From Ideonella livida (GTDB lineage Bacteria > Pseudomonadota > Gammaproteobacteria > Burkholderiales > Burkholderiaceae_C), in the NCBI RefSeq assembly GCF_010499455.1, contig NZ_JAAGOH010000011.1, forward strand, positions 1 through 64,000: 64,000 nucleotides of DNA. The letters run 5' to 3'. Of this stretch, positions 28,533-37,470 are shown piece after piece. A model generated the notes under the pieces. It saw nothing but the letters and a program-made list of their open reading frames with translations, did no database searches and was not told where the DNA came from. Positions within the stretch are counted from its first letter, which is position 1. Every line of letters starts with the position of its first letter. The translations under genes and the position numbers were made by a program.

Positions 28533-29333
28533 ATGGGATTCAAGCTTCTGACCGTGCCGGCTGGCGCCGGGCTGCAATGGGTGCTGGCGGGCCTGCAGGA
28601 GATGCGCCGCCACCCGCTGGCCTACGGCGGCATCATGGCGGTGGCCTTCGCGCTGCTGATGGTGCTGGGCAGCCTGCCGGTGATCGGCCCGCCGATGATG
28701 CTGGCCAGCGTGCCGCTGCTCAACCTGGCCTTCATGATGGCGGTGCACGCCAGCCGCCAAGGCCACAAGCCCGGGGCGGGCGTGTTCCTGGCCCCTTGGG
28801 TGGCGCCGGGCACCGAACGCCGCCAGCGCCTGCTGGCCCTGTGTGGCGCCTACATGGCGGCCTCCATGGTGGCGGTGCTGCTGGGCTCCTGGGTGGACGG
28901 GGGCGCCATGGCGCGGTTGATGGACGCCATGGCCAGCGACGACGCGTCGCCCGAAACGGTGGACAGCCTGATGCAGGCCCCCGGCCTGCTGGCCGGCCTG
29001 CTGGTGCGACTGGGCCTGACGGTGCTGGTCAGCGTGCCCTTCTGGCATGCGCCGGCCCTCATCGTCTGGGCCGACCAGGGCGTGGCCCAGTCGCTGTTCT
29101 CCAGCACCCTGGCCATGGCCCGGGCCTGGCCGGCCTTCACCCTCTACGGGCTGGGCTGGGTGGTGGTGCTCGGGGTGGCTGGCAGCCTGATCTCGGCGCT
29201 GACGGGCCTGCTGCAGCTGGGCAGCCTGGGCGTGCTGGTGCTGCTGCCGCTGATGACGCTGATGGTCAGTGCCTACTACGTGTCGCAGTACCACACCTTC
29301 GTGGGCTGTTTCGTGGTGCGCGAGCAGGAATGA
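28533..29333 (+). CDS. BPSS1780-family membrane protein
   Basis: The protein has 266 residues. The GFKLLTVPAGAGLQWV opening and following WVLAGLQEMRRHPL segment match the BPSS1780 family of Burkholderiales membrane proteins. About five or six hydrophobic helices are visible (around residues 30-55, 58-75, 105-125, 150-175, 190-220 and 225-250). No catalytic motif is seen and no function is established. It starts 5 bases after thrB and is probably co-transcribed with it. Confidence 0.8.
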   Translation: MGFKLLTVPAGAGLQWVLAGLQEMRRHPLAYGGIMAVAFALLMVLGSLPVIGPPMMLASVPLLNLAFMMAVHASRQGHKPGAGVFLAPWVAPGTERRQRLLALCGAYMAASMVAVLLGSWVDGGAMARLMDAMASDDASPETVDSLMQAPGLLAGLLVRLGLTVLVSVPFWHAPALIVWADQGVAQSLFSSTLAMARAWPAFTLYGLGWVVVLGVAGSLISALTGLLQLGSLGVLVLLPLMTLMVSAYYVSQYHTFVGCFVVREQE

Positions 29334-29391
29334 GCCGCCGCCGACCGGTGGCCGAGGCCTGCCGGCCCGGCAGCCGGCAGCGGCCCCGCCC

Positions 29392-31623
29392 TCAAGGCGC
29401 CGGGGACGGCGGCGGGGCCGAAGGCGGGGCCTGACGCAGCCACACGTCCAGCCGCACACGGCCATCGACGCGCGCCACCTCGAACTCGCGCTCCAACGCG
29501 TCCAGCGCATCGTCGTCGGTGGCCTGCAGGGCGATCAGGCCGACGGCCCGGTCGCGGCCCATGGACTTGGCGGCATACAGCGCCCGATCCACCAGCTGCA
29601 CCGCCCGCACCCAATCCACCGGCAGGTGGTGCTCGGGCAGCGGGAAGCAGCCCCAGCCCAGGGAGACGGTGACCGGCAGCTCCTGCCCGCCTGAGAGCCG
29701 CACCGGCCGGTCGCACAGCGCGCGGGCCACGCGGTGGGCCAGCCCGGCCAGCGCCTCGGGGCTGGAGACCGTGGAGTAGACCAGGAACTCCTCGCCCCCC
29801 CAGCGGCAGGCCACGTCCCCATGGCGCAGGCTGCCGGCCAGACGCCGGGCCATCTGCACCAGCACCTCATCGCCGGCCCGGTGGCCCCACTGGTCGTTGA
29901 CCTGCTTGAAGTGGTCCAGGTCCAGCAGGATCAGGCTGCCGCGGAAGCCCTCGCGGCCCTCGGCCTGCACCAGGCCCTGCAGGTGGCGGCGATTGGACAG
30001 ACCGGTCAGCGCGTCGCGCTCGGTCTGCAGGCGCAGGCGGGCCTCACGGCGGTGCAGCAGCCGCGTGGTGTCGCGCGCCCGCAGGAACAGCAGCACCACG
30101 ACCACCAGCAGCAGCACCAGCACCACCACCGCCAGGGCGGCGATGCGCAGGGCGGTGGACTGGTTGTCCAGCCGGCTGTCGCGCAGCCGGGCCTCGGCCG
30201 CCAGCAAGGCCAGGCCGCTCTGTTCCTCGTCGGCGGCATAGCGGCGGCGCAGCTGGCTGGCCAGCGTCTCACGGTTGAGGCGGGCCATCTCGGCACGCAG
30301 GGCCTGCTCGCGGTGGTAGACCTGCAAGGCGCCCTGCAGGTCGCCCAGGCGGGCCAACAGCTGCGATTGCTCCTCCAGGGCGCGGGCCATGTCGGCCTGG
30401 GCGCCCGAGCGCTCCCAATGCAGCAGTGCGGCCTCCAGCGATTGCCGGCCCTGCTGCACCTGACCCGACTGCAGGTGCAGCAGGCCGGTGAGGTGCAAGG
30501 CCCGGGGCAGCAGGCGCAGGTCGCCCTCCCGCTCCAGCAGGGGTCGGGCCAACTCCAGCGCCTCCAGCGCATGCGCGGTGCGGCCGGCACGCCGCAGCTG
30601 GCCGGCCAGGTCCACCAGCAGGGCGGCCTGCTGCCGCGGCAAGGATTGCTGGCCCGCCTCGGCCACGGCTTCCTGCAAGGTCTGCAGGGCGGCGCCTTGA
30701 TCGCCGGCCAGGGCCTGGCTCTGGGCCTCCAGCCGCCGCACCTGCAGGCGCACCAGGGCCGAGCCCTCGCGACGGGCAGCGCGGTGGGCGCTCAGCAGCG
30801 CCTGGCGGGCGCCAGCGCTCTCGCCCTGGGCCTGCAGCAGCGGCGCGCGGGACGCCTGCGCCAGGGCCTCCTGGGCGGTGTCATCCAAGCTGCCGGCCTG
30901 GGTCAGCACCTGGTCCCACAGGGCCAGGGCCTGGGCGGGGCGGCCCAGGCGCTGCGCAGCCTCGGCGGCCAGGCCAAGGGCCAGCAGCCGCAGGCGGGGA
31001 TCACAAGGCCAGCTGGCCACCCGCACGGCCACGGCCTCGCAGTGGCGCTGGTAGGACTGGTCAGCCGCCAGCGCCAAGCTCAAGGCGGCCTCCACGCGGC
31101 CGGCATGGTCCTCCCACTGCGCCTGCAGCAGCTGGACGTCGGCGTCCTGCAGGGCCTCACGCGCCGGCGGGCGGCCGGCGGTGTGCGCCGGCGCCGGGGC
31201 CAGGGCGGCCAGGGCTTGCTGCCAGGCGTCCTTGCGGCCGGTACGGGCGGCCAACAGGCCGCGCACCCGCCAGGTGGCACGGGTCCAGGCCGCGGCCGCC
31301 CCCGGGGGCTGCCAGGTGGCCAGACGGGCCTCCAGGGCCTGGGGATCGGCATCGCCCTGGGCGAGCCAGGCGGCGGTCTGTTTGGACAGCGCCTGGGCCA
31401 GCTCGGCCTGCGCGGCCTGCGCCACGCGTTTGGCCTGTTCAGCCGCACGCGACGGGCCACGGCCGACGGAGGCGGATTCGGCCACGGCGACCACCGGCAC
31501 GGAGTCGCCCAGTGCCGGCTCGCCCGGGCCGGTGTCCACCGCCCCGGCCGCGGCCCCCACGGCCAGCCCCAGCAGGGCCGTCCCCACCAGGCGCAAGCCG
31601 GGCCAGAAGCGCGGCCCCCTCAT
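29392..31623 (-). CDS. Diguanylate cyclase with periplasmic helical-repeat sensor (second of pair)
   Basis: The protein has 743 residues. A signal peptide-like N terminus (LVGTALLGLAVGAAAGA) precedes about 450 residues of Ala/Leu/Gln-rich helical repeats of TPR type, a single membrane helix at about 486-515 and a C-terminal GGDEF domain. The active-site loop is GGEEF, preceded at the right distance by RHGD (RxxD-x5-GGEEF), so both cyclase activity and c-di-GMP product inhibition are expected. The repeats would be periplasmic and act as a protein- or peptide-binding sensor. Its start overlaps the preceding gene by 4 bases (ATGA), and that gene has the same architecture. Confidence 0.9.
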   Translation of the reverse strand: MRGPRFWPGLRLVGTALLGLAVGAAAGAVDTGPGEPALGDSVPVVAVAESASVGRGPSRAAEQAKRVAQAAQAELAQALSKQTAAWLAQGDADPQALEARLATWQPPGAAAAWTRATWRVRGLLAARTGRKDAWQQALAALAPAPAHTAGRPPAREALQDADVQLLQAQWEDHAGRVEAALSLALAADQSYQRHCEAVAVRVASWPCDPRLRLLALGLAAEAAQRLGRPAQALALWDQVLTQAGSLDDTAQEALAQASRAPLLQAQGESAGARQALLSAHRAARREGSALVRLQVRRLEAQSQALAGDQGAALQTLQEAVAEAGQQSLPRQQAALLVDLAGQLRRAGRTAHALEALELARPLLEREGDLRLLPRALHLTGLLHLQSGQVQQGRQSLEAALLHWERSGAQADMARALEEQSQLLARLGDLQGALQVYHREQALRAEMARLNRETLASQLRRRYAADEEQSGLALLAAEARLRDSRLDNQSTALRIAALAVVVLVLLLVVVVLLFLRARDTTRLLHRREARLRLQTERDALTGLSNRRHLQGLVQAEGREGFRGSLILLDLDHFKQVNDQWGHRAGDEVLVQMARRLAGSLRHGDVACRWGGEEFLVYSTVSSPEALAGLAHRVARALCDRPVRLSGGQELPVTVSLGWGCFPLPEHHLPVDWVRAVQLVDRALYAAKSMGRDRAVGLIALQATDDDALDALEREFEVARVDGRVRLDVWLRQAPPSAPPPSPAP

Positions 31624-33794
31624 CGAACGCCCTCCCCGGCCGGCGTGGCCGCGTCCGCCTGCCCCGCATACTCGGCCAGCTCGACCAGGCCGCGGGCGGC
31701 CGCCTGCTCCGGATCGTCCAGGCAGCTGCGCAGCTCCACCGGCCCGCAGACGCGGGCATGCCGGATGCCTACCGCGCGGTGGCGGCCACGGTGCTTGGCC
31801 AGGTACATGAGATGGTCCACCAGGTCCAGGGCGGCCGGCCAGGCCAGGTCCAGGGCGTCGACCCCCAGCGGGAACACCGCATGTCCCACCGAGGCGGTCA
31901 CGCGGATGGCCTGGCCGTCATGCATCACCGGCCGCTCGGCCAGCACATCCACCAGGCGCTGGGCCAGCTGCTCGTCGCGGGGGGGCTGGACTTCCGCCAC
32001 CCAGACCAGGAACTCCTCGCCCCCCCAGCGCACGATGGTGTCGTCCTGACGCAGCACCGAGCGGATGCGGTGGGCGGCCTCGACCAGCACCGCATCGCCC
32101 GCGGCATGGCCATGTCGGTCGTTGATGGCCTTGAAATGGTCCAGGTCCAGCAGGTAGAGCCCGCCGTCGGCCACCGGCTCGGCGGCCAGGCGGCGCAGCA
32201 GCATGCGGCGGTTGTGCAGGCCGGTCAGGGCATCGGTTTCGCTGAGGGCGCGCAGGTCCTGGGTGTGGCGCATCAGTTGCTGGCGCTTGCGGCGCAGGCG
32301 CAGGTAGGCCAGCGTGACCACCACCAGCACCAGCAGCACCACGGTGCCCGAGAGCGCCCACTGCCGTGCCCGCAGGGTCTGGTTGCGGGCGGCCTCTTCC
32401 TTGAGCTGGATGTCGCGCTCCAGCAGGGCACGCTCCTGACGGCGGGTGTCGGCCTCGGCCGCAGCCTGCAGCTCCAGGATCTGACGCTGCTGCAGCTGCT
32501 GGGTGGCACGGATGGCGATCAGCCGCTCCTGTTCGTAGGCCTCCAGCGCCAGCCGCCACTCACCCGCGTTTTCCAGGGCCTGGCCCATCTCCAGCAAGGT
32601 CTCCGCCACGCTGGTGAGCTCCTGGGCGGCCTGCTGGCGCGCCAGCACGCCGTGCAACAGGCGCAGACCCTCCTGGGTCTGGCGCAGACCGATCAGTGCC
32701 AGGCCGCGGTTGGTCTGCGCCAACTCCAGGGTGGCCAGGTCCTGGTGGCGCTGCGCGAGCTGCTCGGCCTCCTCAGCCAGGCGCAGGGCCTGACGAAAGT
32801 CGCGCTCCTGCAGGAAGTGGTCGGAGAGGTTGGCCAGGCCCAGGGCCACATCCCGCTCAGCACCGGCACGCCGGGCCAGGGACAGGGCCGCCTGCAAGGC
32901 GGCCAGCGCTCGGCCCTTGTCCCCCTCCAGGCTCCAGAGCATGGAGTCGATGGACTCGACCTCGGAGAGCACCATCGGGTCGCCGGCCTGCTCGGCCAGC
33001 CGCCGGGCTTCGTCCAGCGCCTGGCGGGCCGTGGCCGTCTCCCCCGCGCGCAGCAGGGTGTAGGCCAGGCTGCTCTGGACGCCCGCCTGGCGCCAGGCCG
33101 GGCCCTGGGCCAGCAGCCGCAGGGCCCGCTGGTACAAGGCCACCGCCTGGTCAAACTGCAGGCGCCCCTCCTTCACGCTGGCCTGGCGCATGAGGCAGAA
33201 CAGCAGGGTGTCCGAACCGGGGTCGGCTTTGAGCAGGCCCAGGGCCTCCTCCAGCCAGGCGTCGGCCCGCGCCAGCGGACCGGTGTGGTACAGCAGGCTG
33301 GCCCGCAGGCACTGGGCCGAGGCCCGCGCGCGCACCGCCAGCGCGGGGTGGCGCAAGGCCCACTGCTCCAGCTGCACGGCCACGTCTTCGGTGCCGGCGG
33401 CATGGTCGGCACGCCAGCGGCTGATGCCCAGCAGGTGCAGCAGGTCCAGCTCCTGGGCGGGGTTGGCGGCACGGTGGTCGGCCAGGGCCTGTTCCAGCGC
33501 GGCGGCGGCCTCCTCGGGCCGGGCGCGCGAGGACAGCCACAGCTGCTCCACTTCCTGCGCCCGCAGCGCCGGCTGGACCGACGCCTGCGGCGCCGGCGCG
33601 GGTGCGCCACCGGAGGAGGTCAGCGCGGCGGGCACCGCCCCGGGGGCCTCGGGGGCGGGCAAGGCCAGCCCCTGAACAGGCAGCACCGCCGCCAGCCAGG
33701 CGCCCACCAGCCGTGCGCGCAGGCCGGTGCCGCGGCGCGAACGACAGGAACGGCGAGGCGGCGACGCGGGTGGCGGGCTTTGGCGAGGGGGCAT
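31620..33794 (-). CDS. Diguanylate cyclase with periplasmic helical-repeat sensor (first of pair)
   Basis: The protein has 724 residues. A long basic N terminus with a hydrophobic segment (LVGAWLAAVLPVQGLALPA) looks like a signal peptide. Residues about 70-440 are TPR-like helices, including ALGLLKADPGSDTLLFCLMRQASV. A membrane helix lies at about 481-505, followed by a GGDEF domain with RWGGEEF and an upstream RQDD (RxxD inhibitory site). Cyclase activity is likely. The downstream gene overlaps it by 4 bases and shares the layout; the pair probably arose by tandem duplication. The start could be a few codons downstream. Confidence 0.9.
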   Translation of the reverse strand: MPPRQSPPPASPPRRSCRSRRGTGLRARLVGAWLAAVLPVQGLALPAPEAPGAVPAALTSSGGAPAPAPQASVQPALRAQEVEQLWLSSRARPEEAAAALEQALADHRAANPAQELDLLHLLGISRWRADHAAGTEDVAVQLEQWALRHPALAVRARASAQCLRASLLYHTGPLARADAWLEEALGLLKADPGSDTLLFCLMRQASVKEGRLQFDQAVALYQRALRLLAQGPAWRQAGVQSSLAYTLLRAGETATARQALDEARRLAEQAGDPMVLSEVESIDSMLWSLEGDKGRALAALQAALSLARRAGAERDVALGLANLSDHFLQERDFRQALRLAEEAEQLAQRHQDLATLELAQTNRGLALIGLRQTQEGLRLLHGVLARQQAAQELTSVAETLLEMGQALENAGEWRLALEAYEQERLIAIRATQQLQQRQILELQAAAEADTRRQERALLERDIQLKEEAARNQTLRARQWALSGTVVLLVLVVVTLAYLRLRRKRQQLMRHTQDLRALSETDALTGLHNRRMLLRRLAAEPVADGGLYLLDLDHFKAINDRHGHAAGDAVLVEAAHRIRSVLRQDDTIVRWGGEEFLVWVAEVQPPRDEQLAQRLVDVLAERPVMHDGQAIRVTASVGHAVFPLGVDALDLAWPAALDLVDHLMYLAKHRGRHRAVGIRHARVCGPVELRSCLDDPEQAAARGLVELAEYAGQADAATPAGEGVR

Positions 33795-33832
33795 GAAACA
33801 GGCAGCGACGGCGGGCTTATCCCCGAGCGGCT

Positions 33833-36244
33833 TCAGTCAATGGGCGTGAGCTTGGCGATGTTGAGCGCCAGCCACTTGGCGCCGTGGCGGCCGAACTGGA
33901 TCTGGGCCCGCGCATCGGGCCCCTTCCCCTCCAGCGTGATCACCAGGCCTTCGCCGAACTTGTTGTGGAAGACCGCTTGCCCCACCCGCAGGCCATGACC
34001 GGCCGACTTGGCGGCGCTGTCGACCAGGGCCTTGGGCACCGGCGGCAGCGAGGGTGGCGCCGGCGGCTGCCAGCCTGCGGTGCGGCCTGCCCCCACCATG
34101 GAGCCCAGGCCGCTGCCGCGCTGCCAGGCCTGCTGGTATGGCTTCTCGAACCCCGAGCCAAAGCCCTGGGTGCGGGGGCTCAGCCACTTGAGCGCACCGT
34201 CGGGCAGCTCGTCAAAGAAGCGGCTCTTCATGCTGTACTTGGTCTGGCCGTGCAGCATGCGCGTCTGGCTGAAGCTCAGGTACAGGCGCTGGCGGGCCCG
34301 GGTGATGGCCACGTACATCAGACGCCGCTCCTCCTCGAGGCCGTCGGCATCATTCATCGCCTTCTCGTTGGGGAACAGGCCGTCCTCCAGCCCGGTGACG
34401 AAGACGGCGTCAAATTCCAGCCCCTTGGCAGCGTGCACGGTCATCATCTGCACCGCGTCCTCGCCGGCCTGGGCCTGGTTGTCGCCGGCCTCCAGCGAAG
34501 CATGGGTGAGGAAGGCGGCCAGCGGACTGACGATCTCGCCGGTCTCGGCGTCCGGGGTCAGGTCCACCGCGGCCACGGCCTGCGGAAAGCCCTCAGCAAT
34601 CAGGCCCGGGGCCAGTTCGTCCACCGGCAGGGCCACCGCGTCCTTGCCAAAGCCCTCCTGGGTGACAAAGGCCTCGGCGGCATTGACCAGTTCCTCCAGG
34701 TTTTCGATGCGGTCGGCGCCGTCCTTCTCGGTGCGGTAGAAGTCCAGCAGGCCCGAGCGCTGCAGCATCTTCTCGATGATCTCGCGCAGGGTGGCGCCGC
34801 GCGTCTCGTGGCGCAGGCCCTCAACCAGGGCGTTGAAGGCCGCCAGCGAGGCCCCGCCACGGCCCGGCACCGCCCCCACACTCTGCCACAGGCTGCGCCC
34901 GGTCTGGCGCGCAGCGTCTGCCAGCTGCTCCAGCGTGCGGGCGCCAATGCCGCGGGCCGGAAAATTGACCACCCGCAGGTAGCTGGTGTCGTCGTTGCAG
35001 TTCTCGATCAGCCGCAGGTAGGCCAGGGCATGCTTGACCTCGGCGCGCTCGAAAAAGCGCAGGCCGCCGTAGACCTTGTAGGGCATGCCGGCGTTGAACA
35101 GCGCCGACTCCAGCACCCGCGACTGCGCGTTGCTGCGGTACAGCAATGCCGTCTCGCGGCGGGGCAGGCCCGCGCGGTGCAGGGCCTTGAGCTCCTCCAC
35201 GACCCACTGCGCCTCCAGAAAGTCGCTGCCATGCTCCTGCACGCGCACCGGCTCGCCGGCCCCAGCCTCGGTGCGCAGGGTCTTGCCCATGCGCCGGGCG
35301 TTGTGGCTGATGAGGTGGTTGGCCGCGTCCAGGATGTGACCGTGGCTGCGGTAGTTGCGCTCCAGCTTGATGAGGTGGCGCACCCGGAACTCGCGCTCGA
35401 AGTCGCGCATGTTGCCCACCTGCGCGCCGCGGAAGGCGTAGATGCTCTGGTCGTCATCGCCCACGGCCAGCACCGCCGTCTCAGGGCCGGCAAACATCTT
35501 GAGCCAGAGGTACTGCAGGCGGTTGGTGTCCTGGAACTCATCGACCAGCACATGCCCGAAGCGGCGGCGGTAGTGCTCGCGCAGCAGCGGGTCGTCCCGC
35601 AGCATCTCGTAGGTGCGCAGCAGCAGCTCGGCAAAGTCCACCACCCCCTCGCGCTCGCACTGGTCCTCGTAGGCCTGGTAGATCTCCACCAGGGTGCGGG
35701 TCTGGGGGTCATGCACCGGCACGTCGTGCGGGCGCAGGCCGTCCTCTTTGCTGGCGGCGATGAACCAGGCCACTTGCTTGGGCACAAAGCGTTCCTCGTC
35801 CAGATTCTTCGCCTTGATGACCCGCTTGACGGCGCTGAGCGTGTCGCCGCTGTCCAGAATCTGAAAACTCTGCGGCAGACCCGCCTGCTTCCAGTGCGCC
35901 CGCAGGAAGCGGTTGCACAGGCCATGGAAAGTGCCGATCCACATGCCACGCACATTGACCGGCAGCATGGCCGTCAGGCGGGTGAGCATCTCCTTGGCGG
36001 CCTTGTTCGTGAAGGTCACGGCCATCACCCCACCCGGTGAGATTTGCCCGGTCTGCAACAGCCACGCGATGCGGGTGGTCAGCACCCGTGTCTTGCCCGA
36101 GCCTGCGCCAGCCAAGATGAGCGCCGGCTCTGGCGGCAGAGTGACGGCGGCCAGTTGCTCCGGGTTCAGGCCGCGCAGCAACGGGCTGCTGAGGTCCGGC
36201 GCCGGATGGCCGGCAGGCGAGTTCGTGACATGCATGGCAGCCAT
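33833..36244 (-). CDS. uvrD: UvrD/PcrA-type DNA helicase
   Basis: This is an SF1A 3'-5' helicase acting in mismatch and nucleotide-excision repair. It has 803 residues. Walker A is AGAGSGKT (residues 45-52), motif II is VDEFQDTN, motif III is GDDDQSIYAFRGA, then LERNYRS (IV), TVHAAKGLEFDAVF (V) and LMYVAITRAR (VI). The C-terminal HNKFGEGLVITLEG domain is the Tudor-like extension found in UvrD/PcrA and missing from Rep. Two in-frame ATGs (36244 and 36235) are equally possible. It is divergent from guaC. Confidence 0.93.
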   Translation of the reverse strand: MAAMHVTNSPAGHPAPDLSSPLLRGLNPEQLAAVTLPPEPALILAGAGSGKTRVLTTRIAWLLQTGQISPGGVMAVTFTNKAAKEMLTRLTAMLPVNVRGMWIGTFHGLCNRFLRAHWKQAGLPQSFQILDSGDTLSAVKRVIKAKNLDEERFVPKQVAWFIAASKEDGLRPHDVPVHDPQTRTLVEIYQAYEDQCEREGVVDFAELLLRTYEMLRDDPLLREHYRRRFGHVLVDEFQDTNRLQYLWLKMFAGPETAVLAVGDDDQSIYAFRGAQVGNMRDFEREFRVRHLIKLERNYRSHGHILDAANHLISHNARRMGKTLRTEAGAGEPVRVQEHGSDFLEAQWVVEELKALHRAGLPRRETALLYRSNAQSRVLESALFNAGMPYKVYGGLRFFERAEVKHALAYLRLIENCNDDTSYLRVVNFPARGIGARTLEQLADAARQTGRSLWQSVGAVPGRGGASLAAFNALVEGLRHETRGATLREIIEKMLQRSGLLDFYRTEKDGADRIENLEELVNAAEAFVTQEGFGKDAVALPVDELAPGLIAEGFPQAVAAVDLTPDAETGEIVSPLAAFLTHASLEAGDNQAQAGEDAVQMMTVHAAKGLEFDAVFVTGLEDGLFPNEKAMNDADGLEEERRLMYVAITRARQRLYLSFSQTRMLHGQTKYSMKSRFFDELPDGALKWLSPRTQGFGSGFEKPYQQAWQRGSGLGSMVGAGRTAGWQPPAPPSLPPVPKALVDSAAKSAGHGLRVGQAVFHNKFGEGLVITLEGKGPDARAQIQFGRHGAKWLALNIAKLTPID

Positions 36245-36301
36245 TGTAGGAATGGGGTCGGCCCCCGCACGCGCAGGAAGGCACGTGGCTAGAATCGATC
36301 A

Positions 36302-36332
36302 CCGGGCCCAAATTCTGGCGCCCGGCTTTTTT
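36302..36332 (+). terminator. Terminator-like hairpin in the guaC 5' leader
   Basis: CCGGGC (36302-36307) pairs with GCCCGG (36320-36325) across a 12-base loop and is followed by CTTTTTT. The orientation is that of guaC, 125 bases before its start, in the region between two divergent genes, so no upstream plus-strand transcript needs terminating here. A TAGAAT box at 36290-36295 just upstream could be the -10 of the guaC promoter. The hairpin may attenuate guaC, or may be a chance GC structure. Confidence 0.45.
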
Positions 36333-36456
36333 GCCCGCCCCGTCTCCTGCCAGACGGTCTTCGCGGGTGAAGCTCCGGGGTTCCAGGTCAAGCGCTCGCA
36401 GCCCTTTGCCGGCGCACTGCCACCAACGCAGCCGGCCTTTGAACTGGAGCTTCGAG

Positions 36457-37434
36457 ATGGAAATCTTTGACTACGACAACATCCTGCTGCTGCCGCGCAA
36501 GTGCCGCGTGGAAAGCCGCTCGGAATGTGACACCAGCGTGGAGTTCGGCGGCCGCCGCTTCAAGCTGCCCGTGGTGCCGGCCAACATGAAGACCGTGCTC
36601 GACGAGCGCATCGCCGAGACCCTGGCCACCAGCGGCCACTTCTACGTGATGCACCGCTTTGACCTGGACAACGTGACGTTTGCCAAGTCCATGCGCGACA
36701 AGGGCCTGTTCGTGTCGATCAGTTCGGGCGTCAAGCCCGCCGACCGTGAAGTCATCGACCGCCTGGTGGCCGAGGGTGTGGGCGCCGACTACATCACCAT
36801 CGACATCGCCCATGGCCACGCTGAGAGCGTGCGCAGCATGATCGAATACATCAAGACCCGCCTGCCCGGCGCCTTCATCATCGCCGGCAACGTGGGCACG
36901 CCCGAAGCCGTGATCGACCTGGAAAACTGGGGCGCCGACGCCACCAAGGTCGGCATCGGCCCGGGCAAGGTGTGCATCACCCGCCTGAAGACCGGTTTTG
37001 GCACCGGCGGCTGGCAGCTCAGCGCGCTGAAATGGTGTGCACGGGTGGCCAGCAAACCCATCATTGCCGACGGCGGCATCCGCCACCACGGCGACATCGC
37101 CAAGAGCGTGCGTTTTGGCGCCGCCATGGTGATGGTGGGCAGCCTGTTCGCCGGCCATGAAGAGTCACCCGGCAAGACGGTGGAAGTGGACGGCCAGCTC
37201 TTCAAGGAGTACTACGGCTCGGCCAGTGACTTCAACAAGGGCGAGTACAAGCACGTGGAAGGCAAGCGCATCCTGGAGCCCGTGAAAGGCAAGCTCGCCG
37301 ACACCCTGCGCGAAATGCGCGAAGACCTGCAAAGCTCGATCAGCTATGCCGGTGGCCGCCAACTGGCCGACCTGCGCAAGGTGAACTACGTCATCCTGGG
37401 CGGAGAGAACGCCGGGGAGCATTTGTTGATGTGA
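36457..37434 (+). CDS. guaC: GMP reductase
   Basis: This enzyme converts GMP to IMP with NADPH in purine salvage. It has 325 residues, fitting the bacterial GuaC/GuaC2 size. It lacks the CBS pair of IMP dehydrogenase. The catalytic Cys is Cys173 in [15 protein letters not shown], and the phosphate-binding [14 protein letters not shown] and the [12 protein letters not shown] loop are in place. The start at 36457 follows GGAGCTTCGAG. A 210-base leader separates it from divergent uvrD and contains the terminator-like hairpin. Confidence 0.95.
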   Translation: MEIFDYDNILLLPRKCRVESRSECDTSVEFGGRRFKLPVVPANMKTVLDERIAETLATSGHFYVMHRFDLDNVTFAKSMRDKGLFVSISSGVKPADREVIDRLVAEGVGADYITIDIAHGHAESVRSMIEYIKTRLPGAFIIAGNVGTPEAVIDLENWGADATKVGIGPGKVCITRLKTGFGTGGWQLSALKWCARVASKPIIADGGIRHHGDIAKSVRFGAAMVMVGSLFAGHEESPGKTVEVDGQLFKEYYGSASDFNKGEYKHVEGKRILEPVKGKLADTLREMREDLQSSISYAGGRQLADLRKVNYVILGGENAGEHLLM

Positions 37435-37470
37435 GGGCCGTGGCGCGCCGCCGCCCGCTGCGCGCCCAGC

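Noticed and set aside
29734-32049. A long plus-strand frame antisense to the cyclase pair that could look like a Gln-rich repeat protein
   Set aside because: The apparent repeats are the reverse complement of the Ala/Leu/Gln TPR helices. No ribosome-binding site or domain supports it.
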